Positions 34,322 through 44,791 of a stretch of 64,000 nucleotides of DNA are shown here, piece by piece. The DNA is taken from assembly GCF_003711225.1 (NCBI RefSeq), contig NZ_CP031030.1:1178001-1242000 (forward strand). The letters are read 5' to 3'. The stretch is from Runella sp. SP2. GTDB taxonomy: Bacteria; Bacteroidota; Bacteroidia; Cytophagales; Spirosomataceae. The stretch's first letter is position 1. Each line of letters begins with the position of its first letter. The notes under the pieces were generated by a model. The model was not told the origin of the DNA and did not search any database. It saw only the letters and a list, made by a program, of their open reading frames with translations. The position numbers and the translations under genes are program-made.

Positions 34322-35341
34322 ATGAATACAATATCACAAAAAACATCCCTAAAGAAAGCCCAGCAACGTGGCGTAGGGGCTTTGCTTTTTCTGTCACTTT
34401 TGAGTTTGGGTGCTTGCAACAGCGGCGACCAAGCGTTTGATGCAAGTGGCGTTTTTGAAGCCGACGAAGTCGTGATTTCGTCGGAGTCGATGGGGAAAAT
34501 TCTGAGTTTGGAGGTAGAAGAAGGCATTACCCTCAAGGCAGGCCAGGCGGTTGGGAGTGTTGACTGCAAAAATCTGAGTTTGCAAAAAGCACAAGTGCAA
34601 GCGAGCATGGAGGCACTGAACCAAAAAACCAACGACGCTTCTCCCCAAATTCAAATTTTGAAAGAACAATTGATGACGCAACAACGTCAAATAGCCGCTC
34701 AACGCGAGCAACTTAGGCTATTGGAGCGCGAACACAAACGTTTGGATAATTTGGTAAAAGCCGAAGCTGTACCAAGTAAACAATTGGACGATGTGGACGG
34801 TCAAATTTCGGTGTTGAAAAAACAAATCGAAACGGCCGAAGGGCAAGTGGCGGTGGTTCAGCAGCAAATTAAATCGCAACAGCAGCAAGTGTCGATTCAA
34901 AACCGTGGGGTGTTGAGCGAGCGCAAGCCGTTGGAAGAACGTATCGCGCAGTTTGACGACCAACTTCAGCGGTGTACCATTACCAATCCCATTGACGGAA
35001 CGGTCTTAGTTAAATACACCACTACGAACGAAATGACTGCCACAGGGAAGGCATTGTATAAAATTGCGGACTTGACTTCGCTGACGTTGCGGGCGTATAT
35101 TACGGGCGACCAACTTGGTAAAATAAAGTTGAACCAGCCCGTCAAAGTGTTTGTCGATAATGGTAAAGACAGCTACAAAGAAGTAAGCGGCGTGGTGACT
35201 TGGATTTCGAACAAAGCAGAGTTTACGCCTAAGACCATTCAAACCAAAGACGAACGGGCGAATTTGGTGTACGCCACCAAAATCAAAGTGAAAAACGACG
35301 GTTTCCTCAAAATAGGAATGTACGGCGAAGTGAAACTCTAA
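34322..35341 (+). CDS. HlyD/YbhG-type membrane fusion protein
   Basis: 339 aa. Lipobox-like LGAC (Cys37) after a hydrophobic N-terminus, then the barrel-sandwich hybrid start (GKILSLEVEEGITLKAGQAVGSVDC), a long helical hairpin rich in Gln/Leu (residues ~90-215), and the closing TITNPIDGTVLVKYTTTNE. It bridges the inner-membrane ABC pump to the TolC partner in the periplasm. Confidence 0.88.
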   Translation: MNTISQKTSLKKAQQRGVGALLFLSLLSLGACNSGDQAFDASGVFEADEVVISSESMGKILSLEVEEGITLKAGQAVGSVDCKNLSLQKAQVQASMEALNQKTNDASPQIQILKEQLMTQQRQIAAQREQLRLLEREHKRLDNLVKAEAVPSKQLDDVDGQISVLKKQIETAEGQVAVVQQQIKSQQQQVSIQNRGVLSERKPLEERIAQFDDQLQRCTITNPIDGTVLVKYTTTNEMTATGKALYKIADLTSLTLRAYITGDQLGKIKLNQPVKVFVDNGKDSYKEVSGVVTWISNKAEFTPKTIQTKDERANLVYATKIKVKNDGFLKIGMYGEVKL

Positions 35342-35353
35342 TTCCCAAATTCA

Positions 35354-36271
35354 ATGTCAACCGTTCGAGTAGAAAATATCAAAAAAACGTACGAAAAAGG
35401 GCAGGTACTCGCGCTCGACGATGTCAGTTTTGAGGTAAAATCGGGGGAGTTGTTTGGGCTTATTGGCCCCGACGGTGCAGGCAAAACCTCGCTTTTTCGT
35501 ATCCTGGCGACCCTGTTGGTATCCGATGCAGGTCGGGCAGAGGTGGCAGGGTTGGACGTTGTGAACGATTTGTGGAAAATACGCCAAATCGTGGGGTATA
35601 TGCCAGGGAAATTTTCGCTGTACCAAGACCTGAGCATTGAAGAAAATCTCCATTTTTTTGCGACGGTTTTCAATACTACTGTAGCGCAAAATTACCACTT
35701 GATTGAAGACATTTACGCCCAAATTGAGCCTTTTAAAAACCGCTTGGCAGGGAAGTTGTCGGGGGGGATGAAACAAAAACTTGCCTTGTGCTGTGCGCTG
35801 ATTCACGAACCCAAAGTGATGTTCTTGGACGAACCTACCACGGGCGTTGACCCCGTGTCGAGAAAGGAGTTTTGGGACATGCTCGACCGTCTCAAAGAAC
35901 GCGGAATTACCATTGTCGTTTCAACTCCCTACATGGACGAAGCCAGTCGATGCGATCGAATTGCCTTGATTCAAAAGGGCAAAATTTTGGAACTCGACAC
36001 TCTCGAACAAATCCTTGCGCGGCATACCCAAAACCTTTTTGCGGTGGATACTGACAATCGGTACAATTTGATGAACGACCTGCGCCAGAACACCCAAATC
36101 GTCAGCGCTTTTGCGTTTGGAGAAGAGCAACACGTAACCTTACCGCCTCATTTTCAGGAGAAATACATGTTGGAGTTTTTAAAGGAAAAAGGGCATACGG
36201 GCATCAAAGTACGGAAAATAGCGCCGACAATTGAGGATACATTTATCAAATTGATGCTCGAAAACCAATAG
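35354..36271 (+). CDS. ABC transporter ATP-binding protein (YbhF N-half-like)
   Basis: 305 aa. Walker A GPDGAGKTS, signature LSGGMKQK, Walker B VMFLDEPTTGVDP, H-loop region replaced by STPYMDEA, as is usual in this family. A ~65-residue C-terminal extension follows. E. coli YbhF contains two ATPase domains in one chain; here the two halves are separate genes 5 bp apart. Confidence 0.92.
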   Translation: MSTVRVENIKKTYEKGQVLALDDVSFEVKSGELFGLIGPDGAGKTSLFRILATLLVSDAGRAEVAGLDVVNDLWKIRQIVGYMPGKFSLYQDLSIEENLHFFATVFNTTVAQNYHLIEDIYAQIEPFKNRLAGKLSGGMKQKLALCCALIHEPKVMFLDEPTTGVDPVSRKEFWDMLDRLKERGITIVVSTPYMDEASRCDRIALIQKGKILELDTLEQILARHTQNLFAVDTDNRYNLMNDLRQNTQIVSAFAFGEEQHVTLPPHFQEKYMLEFLKEKGHTGIKVRKIAPTIEDTFIKLMLENQ

Positions 36272-36276
36272 AACCT

Positions 36277-37017
36277 ATGACAAAATCAGTCATTCATACC
36301 GAAGGACTTACCCGAAAATTTGGTGACTTCGTGGCCGTAAACGCCATTACGTTTGACGTGCAAGAAGGTGAAATCTTTGGTTTTTTGGGAGCCAATGGAG
36401 CAGGAAAAACTACTGCCATGCGAATATTGTGCGGATTGCTGGAGCCAACCTCGGGCAAGGCATCGGTAGCAGGCTATGACGTGTATCGGCAAAATGAAGA
36501 AATCAAAAAGCACATTGGGTACATGAGTCAAAAGTTTTCGTTGTACGAAAACCTGACGGTGCGGGAAAACATCCAGTTTTTTGGAGGGATTTACGGACTG
36601 ACGCATAAAGAGCTTCGCGAAAAAACCGAAGTGCTGATTGAGCGACTTGGACTAAACCAAGAGGCCGACAAATTGGTGGGCTCGTTGCCACTGGGATGGA
36701 AACAAAAAATATCGTTTTCGGTGGCCATCTTACACCGACCCAAGGTGGTGTTTTTGGATGAACCCACGGGCGGTGTCGATCCCATCACGCGTCGTCAGTT
36801 TTGGGACATGATTTACGAAGCAGCGCACGACGGCATTACCGTTTTTGTGACGACCCACTACATGGACGAAGCGGAATATTGCGACCGTGTTTCGATCATG
36901 GTTGACGGGACAATCGCAGCCTTAGATACGCCTTCGGGGCTTAAAAAGCAGTTTCAGGCAGAGAGTATGGATGAGGTGTTTTTACAATTAGCGCGCGGCG
37001 CAAAACGAGGAGAATAA
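36277..37017 (+). CDS. ABC transporter ATP-binding protein (YbhF C-half-like)
   Basis: 246 aa. Walker A GANGAGKTT, Walker B VVFLDEPTGGVDP, HYMDEAEYCD. The signature is LPLGWKQK instead of LSGGQ, the same deviation as in the second ATPase domain of YbhF, so it is a family trait and not damage. It would pair with the preceding ATPase as a heterodimer. Confidence 0.92.
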   Translation: MTKSVIHTEGLTRKFGDFVAVNAITFDVQEGEIFGFLGANGAGKTTAMRILCGLLEPTSGKASVAGYDVYRQNEEIKKHIGYMSQKFSLYENLTVRENIQFFGGIYGLTHKELREKTEVLIERLGLNQEADKLVGSLPLGWKQKISFSVAILHRPKVVFLDEPTGGVDPITRRQFWDMIYEAAHDGITVFVTTHYMDEAEYCDRVSIMVDGTIAALDTPSGLKKQFQAESMDEVFLQLARGAKRGE

Positions 37018-37021
37018 CGAC

Positions 37022-38128
37022 ATGAAAACATTTGTAGCTTTTATCCGAAAAGAATTTTGGCACGTACTCCGCGATACCCGCAGCTTAGTAATTCTGTTGG
37101 GACTGCCAGTCGTGATGATGATTTTGTTTGGCTTTGCGCTTTCGAGCGAAGTTAAAAATTCAAACGTGGCCATTTTGGATTATTCCAACGATGATGCCTC
37201 ACGTTTACTCATCGACCGTATTGACCAAAGCCAGTATTTTAGCGTCAAAGAACGCTTGACTTCCGAGGCGCAAATTGAGCGGGTTTTTCGGCGGGGAGAG
37301 GCGCGTTTAGTCATCATTTTTCCTCAAAATTTTCAGGAAGATTTACTGCACACCAATCAGGTGCAGGTACGAATGATTGGCGATGCGTCTGATCCAAATA
37401 CGTCCAACATTGTTATCAATTACGCATCCAGCATTTTTCGCGATTACCAAAACGAGCTTACTCAACAGAAAAAACTGCCGTACACCATCGAAACCGAAAC
37501 GCGGATGCTGTACAACCCGCAGCTTAAAAGCTCGTACAACTTCGTGCCTGGCGTAATGACCCTGATTTTGATGCTGTTAGGGGCTATGATGACTTCGGTG
37601 TCGATTGTCAAAGAAAAAGAAACTGGAACCATGGAAATCCTGCTGGTTTCGCCCATGCGCCCCTTGTTGGTGGTTTTGAGTAAGGCAGTACCTTACCTGT
37701 TTTTGTGCTTTGTTGACGTGATTATCATCTTACTGTTGGCGGTGTTTCTGCTGGATATGCCCATTCGTGGAAGCCTTCCGTTGCTGTTGGCTGAGAGTTT
37801 GTTGTTTATCATCACTACTTTATCCTTGGGCTTATTGGTGTCGGCAGTGGTGGACTCTCAGCAAACTGCCATGTTTTTATCGCTGGTAGGTTTTTTGATG
37901 CCCGCGTTGGTTTTTAGCGGGTTTATGTTTCCGATTGAGAACATGCCGTTGCCGTTGCAAATTGTGAGCAATATTGTTCCGACGAAGTGGTATTACAGCA
38001 TCGTTCGGGCCATTATGGTGAAGGGGTTAGGGTTTTCGTACGTGGCGAAACAGACCCTGATTTTGGCGATTATGACCGTTGTTTATTTGACCGTAGCGAT
38101 ACGTAAGTTTAAAATTCGCTTGGCTTAA
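37022..38128 (+). CDS. ABC-2 type permease (YbhS/YbhR-like)
   Basis: 368 aa. N-terminal helix, ~150-residue periplasmic loop, then five to six C-terminal helices. ABC-2 features: RKEFWHVLRDTRSL at the start and KEKETGTMEILLVSPMRP before the helical bundle. Inner-membrane half of the exporter. The start is 4 bp after the ATPase stop. Confidence 0.92.
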   Translation: MKTFVAFIRKEFWHVLRDTRSLVILLGLPVVMMILFGFALSSEVKNSNVAILDYSNDDASRLLIDRIDQSQYFSVKERLTSEAQIERVFRRGEARLVIIFPQNFQEDLLHTNQVQVRMIGDASDPNTSNIVINYASSIFRDYQNELTQQKKLPYTIETETRMLYNPQLKSSYNFVPGVMTLILMLLGAMMTSVSIVKEKETGTMEILLVSPMRPLLVVLSKAVPYLFLCFVDVIIILLLAVFLLDMPIRGSLPLLLAESLLFIITTLSLGLLVSAVVDSQQTAMFLSLVGFLMPALVFSGFMFPIENMPLPLQIVSNIVPTKWYYSIVRAIMVKGLGFSYVAKQTLILAIMTVVYLTVAIRKFKIRLA

Positions 38129-38139
38129 AAAAAGAAGAA

Positions 38140-39261
38140 ATGCGAAATCTAATTTTTTTGTTACAAAAAGAATTTCGGCAAATATTTCGGAATCCTACCA
38201 TTTTACGGATGATTCTGATCATGCCCATTATGCAGCTGATTGTGATTCCACTGGCGGCTGATTACGAAATCAAACACATTTCTATCAGCGTCGTGGATCA
38301 AGATCATTCTACCTATTCGTCGAAGCTGGTGAATAAAATGACGGCGTCGGGCTACTTTCAACTGGTCGAATATACGCAATCTTACGCCCAAGCGACCAAG
38401 ACCGTAGGGGATGGGAAAACCGATTTGATATTGACAATTCCTGCGCATTTTGAGCGCGATTTGATTAAGTTCAACAAGGCGCAGTTGCACCTAGCGGCGG
38501 ACGCTGTCAATGGGGTACGAGCAGGATTAGGAACTGCTTATGCGGGACAAATGATTGGCGATTTCAACCGCGAAATTCGGGAAGAGTGGATGTTGTTACC
38601 GAAGTTTAATGAAATGCCCCAAATTGAAATTACGTCGGCCAACTGGTACAATCCTCATTTTGATTACCATTTGTTTATGGTGCCAGGTATTTTGGCCATC
38701 TTGGTGACAATGGTGGGAGCCTTCTTAACAGCGTTGAATATCGTAGCCGAAAAAGAAGTAGGAACAATCGAACAAATCAACGTGACCCCCATCAAAAAAC
38801 ACGAGTTTATTTTGGGGAAACTGATTCCTTTTTGGGTGTTGGGTATGGTTTCTATTACGTTAGGAATGATAGTCACCTTTGTGATATTCCGCTTTTTGCC
38901 CGTTGGTTCTTTCTTTACAATTTATGCTTTTTCGGCGGTGTATATGTTTGGCGTGTTAGGTATTGGCTTGTTAATCAGTACCTTTGCCGATACGCAGCAG
39001 CAAGCCACGCTGTTCGCTTTTTTCTGCATGATGGTGTTTATTTTGTTGGGAGGGCTATATACGCCCATAGAAAGTATGCCCGAGTGGGCACAATGGTTGA
39101 CCCGCATCAATCCGCCTGCTTATTTCATCAAAATCATTCGGGCGGTTTATATCAAAGGCAGCGCTTTTTCTGATTTAATTCCCGAATTTTTGGTCATGAT
39201 AGCCTTTGCCGTGGGCTTTAATGCGCTTGCGGTATTTAATTACCGAAAAAGAAGCGCGTAG
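38140..39261 (+). CDS. ABC-2 type permease (YbhR/YbhS-like)
   Basis: 373 aa with the same layout as the preceding gene (LLQKEFRQIFRNPTIL; AEKEVGTIEQINVTPIKK; then the helical bundle). The two permeases presumably form a heterodimer with the two ATPases. Last gene of the export operon. Confidence 0.92.
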   Translation: MRNLIFLLQKEFRQIFRNPTILRMILIMPIMQLIVIPLAADYEIKHISISVVDQDHSTYSSKLVNKMTASGYFQLVEYTQSYAQATKTVGDGKTDLILTIPAHFERDLIKFNKAQLHLAADAVNGVRAGLGTAYAGQMIGDFNREIREEWMLLPKFNEMPQIEITSANWYNPHFDYHLFMVPGILAILVTMVGAFLTALNIVAEKEVGTIEQINVTPIKKHEFILGKLIPFWVLGMVSITLGMIVTFVIFRFLPVGSFFTIYAFSAVYMFGVLGIGLLISTFADTQQQATLFAFFCMMVFILLGGLYTPIESMPEWAQWLTRINPPAYFIKIIRAVYIKGSAFSDLIPEFLVMIAFAVGFNALAVFNYRKRSA

Positions 39262-39276
39262 GTGAACGCATAATAT

Positions 39277-39322
39277 GTTGGGTTTTGAGCAACCCAACGC
39301 ACGTATGTGAGCAACCCAACGC
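39277..39322. repeat. Dispersed palindromic repeat, two copies
   Basis: GTTGGGTTTTGAGCAACCCAAC (39277-39298, split here as GTTGGGTT-TTGA-GCAACCCAAC), each followed by GCA, and a partial copy TGAGCAACCCAACGCA (39307-39322). Same family as the elements near 32.8, 44.3 and 47.2 kb. Confidence 0.7.
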
Positions 39323-39364
39323 AGGTTCATTCGACAGGTTGCATTTTACCCTCGACACTAAAAA

Positions 39365-40150
39365 TTAGTACCAATTGTAGGCATTTCTAGCTCCTCGGTA
39401 CGAGCTAACTTCCATCACCAAAGCCCCCACCCACAAGTCCACTTCGACTTTGATGGGGACTTTGTTGGCGTCGTCCGACACCCAAATCCGAATGGAGTTT
39501 TCGCCTTTAAAAAGCTCATTGTTAGGCATGATAGGTGTGAGCCTTAGGGCTTTTATTTTGCCATATTTGGTTTTTACTACGTCCTTCCCACGGTATTTGA
39601 CTTTGAGTTTATAGACCGAGTTTTCAAAAAACGTAGGTACTTCCACCATTTCGTTGGGGCTAAGTTTTGAGAAATCGAGGGTACGGAGGAAAAAATAACT
39701 ACTAATCGCATCCTGAATGTGATTAGGCACTTCAAATTTTTTGGTGCCGTTTTCGTCGGTCACTACGGCGTCGTCGGTATCGTGGTTAAACACCGTTGTT
39801 TCCACTTTTCGGTAATTGTTTTCTTGAATATTTCGGTAAAATTTCTGAGAAACAATGGCCGACGTATCCATCCACGATTGCCATTCGTCGCGCACTTTAG
39901 CAAACCAACTGAAAGCCCCTAAAGTAGTGCCTACAATATTGATTTTGTAACACGGCCGACCATTCACCTGATAGACATTCGGACTAACGTCAACGACGGC
40001 ATTGGCTGCGTTGAAAATGCCATAATGTACGCGGTATTCGAGGTGTTCACCTACGCCAAAGTTGGTTTGTGGGATACGGCGATAGGAGTCTTTGGTATGA
40101 AAAGAAGAGAAAAAAAACACAGCAAATACCAAGGCGAAGCGTCCGAGCAT
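39365..40150 (-). CDS. DUF3108-family exported protein
   Basis: 261 aa with signal peptide (FALVFAVFFFSSFH). NFGVGEHLEYRVHYGIF and KINIVGTTLGAFSWFAKVRDEWQSWMD are characteristic of DUF3108. Function unknown; probably periplasmic or outer-membrane associated. It may be co-transcribed with the aminopeptidase gene 32 bp upstream. Confidence 0.82.
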   Translation of the reverse strand: MLGRFALVFAVFFFSSFHTKDSYRRIPQTNFGVGEHLEYRVHYGIFNAANAVVDVSPNVYQVNGRPCYKINIVGTTLGAFSWFAKVRDEWQSWMDTSAIVSQKFYRNIQENNYRKVETTVFNHDTDDAVVTDENGTKKFEVPNHIQDAISSYFFLRTLDFSKLSPNEMVEVPTFFENSVYKLKVKYRGKDVVKTKYGKIKALRLTPIMPNNELFKGENSIRIWVSDDANKVPIKVEVDLWVGALVMEVSSYRGARNAYNWY

Positions 40151-40182
40151 ATTGAGTGGATGGTAAGTAAAACAAAAACTCC

Positions 40183-41214
40183 CTAAAACGAGGTTGGGTA
40201 GGTTGCTTTCAAGTAAGCAAGGTACTTTGGAAAATTACCCTTGAATTTATGATTAAACTCGTCTTGAAACTGGTTTTGTTGGGAGTGATACGTCAGGTAT
40301 CCGATAAAAAACGCATTGTTGGGCAATTTCGTGCCTCGCCAAGGGTATTTTTTCCCAACAAGCCCACCCAAAAGTGTATCCGATTGTTGAACAATGTGGC
40401 GGATTTGCCTTGTTTTTAAGGTGTCTTTTTGAGCAGAAGTAAGCGAAGGGTGGAAGGTTTTGTACAAGCTATCAAGCTGTTTTGCCCCCCGTACGATGTG
40501 CTGCGAAATCGCATCGTTATAGCGTTTTCTGAACTCGTATTTTTCTAATTCGGGAGAATTTGCACCGTATTTGGCGGTCAAAAAGCGAATTGCTCCGTAG
40601 TCACCCACAAAACTGGCGAGGTTTTCGTTGAGTTCGAGGTTGTTTTTGACAAACAGCGTACCGTGCGTCATTTCGTGAATGATTAGGTTGGCCAAACTTC
40701 CTTCGCCTCGGTACAGCATCGAAGACAAAATAGGATCTTTGAAAAATCCCAATGTACTCCAAGCTGACACCTCGTTGAGTTGCGTATCAAAACCCTCTGA
40801 AATAAGCAATTGGCGCTCTTTGTCGGCGCGGGTAGTGTCAAAAAAACCTTTGTAAGCAAACGTTCCTATCACTGGAAAATTCCATTCGCGGGGTACAAGG
40901 CGGTATTTTTCAGAAGCGGTTAATACCCACAAAATGGGTTTGCCGTGTTGGTCATAAAACTCGGTATAGCTTCCTGATGAATCTAGTCCTAAGGAATCGA
41001 CGGCAAATTGTTTGATTTCGCCAATGAGCCTGAGGCGTTGCTTGAGCGAGTCAGGAAACGACGGGTTTTTCAGGACTTCCGCCACGGGCTGCGTATTGAA
41101 CAAAATCTGAAGCTGACCTTTGGCTTGCATGTACCCATAACTGACCAACTCTCGGTAATAAAGGCCGAGAATCAACAAAATGCAGAGCAAACCAAGGAGT
41201 ATTTTTTTGAACAT
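40183..41214 (-). CDS. Predicted aminopeptidase (zinc metallopeptidase, Aminopep family)
   Basis: 343 aa with an N-terminal hydrophobic anchor (LLGLLCILLILGLYY). The metal site is visible: LIIHEMTHGTLF (HExxH) followed by NLELNENLASFVGDYGA supplying the third ligand. WSTLGFFKDPILSSML is a family hallmark. Periplasmic or membrane-tethered protease, natural substrate unknown. It begins 6 bp after metX. Confidence 0.85.
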   Translation of the reverse strand: MFKKILLGLLCILLILGLYYRELVSYGYMQAKGQLQILFNTQPVAEVLKNPSFPDSLKQRLRLIGEIKQFAVDSLGLDSSGSYTEFYDQHGKPILWVLTASEKYRLVPREWNFPVIGTFAYKGFFDTTRADKERQLLISEGFDTQLNEVSAWSTLGFFKDPILSSMLYRGEGSLANLIIHEMTHGTLFVKNNLELNENLASFVGDYGAIRFLTAKYGANSPELEKYEFRKRYNDAISQHIVRGAKQLDSLYKTFHPSLTSAQKDTLKTRQIRHIVQQSDTLLGGLVGKKYPWRGTKLPNNAFFIGYLTYHSQQNQFQDEFNHKFKGNFPKYLAYLKATYPTSF

Positions 41215-41220
41215 GAATTT

Positions 41221-42255
41221 CTAAGACGCTACAACCGACCTTTTCTTTTCCCAAGACGTAAGAATCTGTCGGAGCTGTTTGTATTCAATTAAAAAACCAT
41301 CGTGGCCGTACAAAGAGTCAATTTCTTGATACTCGGCTTCGGGGATGTGTTTTGTTAAAAACTTCTGTTCCGACGGCGGGAATAAAATGTCCGAACTAAT
41401 CCCCACCACCAACGTACGAGCTTTCACTTGCGCAAGCGCATGAATGATACTTGGGCGATTGCGGCCAACGTTGTGCAAATCCATCATCCGCGAAAGTGTC
41501 CAGTAAGAGAACGCATTAAAGCGGTTTGCTAGTTTATCTCCTTGGTACTGCTGGTAAGTCGCCGCGCGGAAGTTTTCCGTTTGTTCGTTGCTATCGCGGG
41601 CTTGGGTAAAATCGTAGGTGTCGTAGTTGCGGTAGGAGAGGAGCGCAATCGAGCGGGCCACTTTTATGCCTTCGGCGCCCGCATCGGGGCGAGCTTCCTT
41701 CCAAGTAGGGTCAGCTTTGATGGCCATCCGTTGCGATTCATTGAAGGCAATGCCCCAAGGAGAATGAACGGCGTTGGTGGCAATAAGCACCAAATCGCCG
41801 ATAAGCTCTGGTTGAATGATAGCCCATTCTACAGCTTGTTGTCCACCAAGCGAACCACCCACGAGGGTATGAATATGTGATATTCCCAATTCTTCGCGCA
41901 GTAACTCAAACGCGTGGATGTTGTCCCGAATCGAAATATCAGGGAAGGTACGGTAATAGGGTGTTCCCGTTTGATGATTGATACTCAAGGCATTGGTAGA
42001 GCCATAATGCGAGCCCAGCACGTTGGCACAGACGATAAACCAATCTTTGGGGTCGTAATGAAGGTCATTTCCTACCAGTCCGTCCCACCAATCCGTCGGA
42101 TCGGCGTTTCCTGTGAGTGCATGACAAATCCAAAGAACATTACTGCCGTCGGCGTTGAGGGTGCCGTGGGTGGTATAGGCCAATTGGAACCCAGCGAGTT
42201 CGCCGCCGAGTTCCAATGGAAAAGTGTATGGGTATTTAAACGTATGTACTGCCAA
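41221..42255 (-). CDS. metX: Homoserine O-acetyltransferase
   Basis: 344 aa alpha/beta hydrolase. Nucleophile in LVGGSLGGQQAVEW, Asp in VGISSDILFPPSEQ, His in YGHDGFLIEY, plus VLWICHALTGNADPTDWW. It acetylates homoserine from acetyl-CoA in methionine synthesis. The only plausible start is TTG at 42255-42253: no in-frame ATG fits the N-terminus and a stop lies seven codons upstream. Follows metY by 29 bp on the same transcript. Confidence 0.93.
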   Translation of the reverse strand: MAVHTFKYPYTFPLELGGELAGFQLAYTTHGTLNADGSNVLWICHALTGNADPTDWWDGLVGNDLHYDPKDWFIVCANVLGSHYGSTNALSINHQTGTPYYRTFPDISIRDNIHAFELLREELGISHIHTLVGGSLGGQQAVEWAIIQPELIGDLVLIATNAVHSPWGIAFNESQRMAIKADPTWKEARPDAGAEGIKVARSIALLSYRNYDTYDFTQARDSNEQTENFRAATYQQYQGDKLANRFNAFSYWTLSRMMDLHNVGRNRPSIIHALAQVKARTLVVGISSDILFPPSEQKFLTKHIPEAEYQEIDSLYGHDGFLIEYKQLRQILTSWEKKRSVVAS

Positions 42256-42284
42256 GGTAAATAAGTGCTTTACTTAATTATTGA

Positions 42285-43598
<1,314 letters not shown>

Positions 43599-43739
43599 TT
43601 AGTGGTTATTGGTTGGGAACTGAAAAAACAACATAGCATTTGTCGTGCATCCTAAAAAAGAACACCGACGGGGATTGGAACACAGTAGGGCACGCTGGAA
43701 GCGCACGCATTTTTCTAAGAATCTTAACATGATTGTTTC

Positions 43740-43850
43740 GATTTATATGCCCCGATTGCTCAGGTAGGAATTAGCACCTTATTCCGCGTATGTTGAAACA
43801 GGTTGCCAGAGGTTCATGGAGCCTATTCTCTCCCCTCTTCTTTATAAATC
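43740..43850 (-). promoter_or_regulatory. SAM-I (S-box) riboswitch controlling metY-metX
   Basis: On the minus strand the P1 helix forms from GATTTATA (43850-43843) and TATAAATC (43747-43740), a perfect 8-bp match. Between them are the conserved S-box segments CTCTGGCAACC (43811-43801) and AAGGTGCTAATTCC (43780-43767), with a GAGGGGAGAGAA purine-rich part after P1. About 150 nt separate it from the metY start, room for an expression platform. Known family behaviour: SAM binding reduces expression of downstream methionine genes. Confidence 0.9.
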
Positions 43851-43960
43851 AATCGCTGTGCGAATGAGAAGCAACTGACTTGATGGGGCAATATTACGGC
43901 GGAAGTGCCGAAATCCAAAATAAAATAGTCAAAAAACTGCACCAAACCTTCCAATCCCCC

Positions 43961-43968
43961 TAAATTTG
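43961..43968 (+). promoter_or_regulatory. Putative -7 box of the DUF721 gene
   Basis: TAAATTTG fits TAnnTTTG, 22 bp before the ATG. The rest of the interval 43851-43990 shows no other gene. Confidence 0.4.
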
Positions 43969-43990
43969 TGTTTTAATATGCTACCCTATT

Positions 43991-44311
43991 ATGATTTATC
44001 GCTTCAAAAAAGAAAACGCAGCCAGAAAACCAGGGACTGTTTCGGTGGGAGAGGCCATCGGAAAGATGCTTGAGATGTATCGTTTGAACGCCAAGTTTGA
44101 CGAAACATCGGTCAAAGTTCATTGGGAAAAACTCGTAGGGCCTGAGATTGCGTCCCGTACAAGCGCGATTTATGTCAAAGAAAAGGTGCTGTTTCTACAA
44201 CTTACGTCAGCGCCATTGACGCAAGAGTTGGTGCTGGCGAAGAAAAAATTAATTGAATCGCTGAATCGGGCGTTTGGCTACGAAATTATTACGGATATTG
44301 TGTTTATCTAA
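43991..44311 (+). CDS. DUF721 family protein (DciA-like)
   Basis: 106 aa. VSVGEAIGKMLEMYRLNAKFDETSVKVHWEKLVGPEIASRTSAIYVKEKVLFLQL is the DUF721 core. The family includes DciA, a helicase-loading replication factor, in many bacteria; small Bacteroidota members are annotated only as DUF721. Its last codons are duplicated downstream (44344 onward). Confidence 0.85.
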   Translation: MIYRFKKENAARKPGTVSVGEAIGKMLEMYRLNAKFDETSVKVHWEKLVGPEIASRTSAIYVKEKVLFLQLTSAPLTQELVLAKKKLIESLNRAFGYEIITDIVFI

Positions 44312-44398
44312 TATAAAACAGGGTTGTGAGCAACCCTGCACACATTACGGATATTGTGTTTATCTAAATAAAACAGGGTTGTGAGCAACCCCGTACAC
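44288..44398. repeat. 56-bp tandem duplication of the DUF721 tail plus palindrome
   Basis: Copy 1 (44288-44343) starts in the final codons of the DUF721 gene (ATTACGGATATTGTG...) and ends with GGGTTGTGAGCAACCC. Copy 2 (44344-44398) repeats it with a few changes and one base missing. The second palindrome (44376-44391) ends just before the rhodanese start. Confidence 0.88.
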
Positions 44399-44401
44399 AG
44401 C

Positions 44402-44704
44402 ATGAAGATCTACAATGATATTTCTTTGCAGGAGGTGGAACAATTGGCTGCTGATGCCAACACTATTCTAGTGGATGTGCGTGAGCCTTGGGAATTTGAG
44501 GAGTTTAATATTGGAGGAATAAATATCCCTTTGGCCGAAATTCGTGAACATCATGCAGAACTTCTTCCTTTTGACACAATTGTCGTAGTCTGTACCAACG
44601 GTACTCGTTCAAAAGTAGCCGCTAAAGATTACTGCCGAAGTGATGTTTTCCAAACAAAAAACATTTATCATCTTCAGGGTGGGATTCTTGAAGTGGAGGA
44701 TTAG
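44402..44704 (+). CDS. Rhodanese-like domain protein
   Basis: 100 aa from the ATG at 44402; a GTG at 44381 lies inside the palindromic repeat and is unlikely. A single rhodanese domain: ILVDVREPWEFEEFNIGGINIPL, then active-site loop VVVCTNGTRSK with Cys, ending HLQGGI. Small stand-alone rhodaneses move sulfane sulfur or serve as sulfur carriers; the partner is unknown. Confidence 0.88.
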   Translation: MKIYNDISLQEVEQLAADANTILVDVREPWEFEEFNIGGINIPLAEIREHHAELLPFDTIVVVCTNGTRSKVAAKDYCRSDVFQTKNIYHLQGGILEVED

Positions 44705-44791
44705 TTATTGAACCATAAAAGACATATAAGGCCATGTAAGATTTCTCGCTTACAGCCTTATAATCTCTTATATTTCTTATATGGTTTAAAA

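Noticed and set aside
36277-37017. Damaged ABC signature (LPLGW for LSGGQ)
   Set aside because: The same form is found in the second ATPase domain of the YbhF family, so it is a family trait and not decay.
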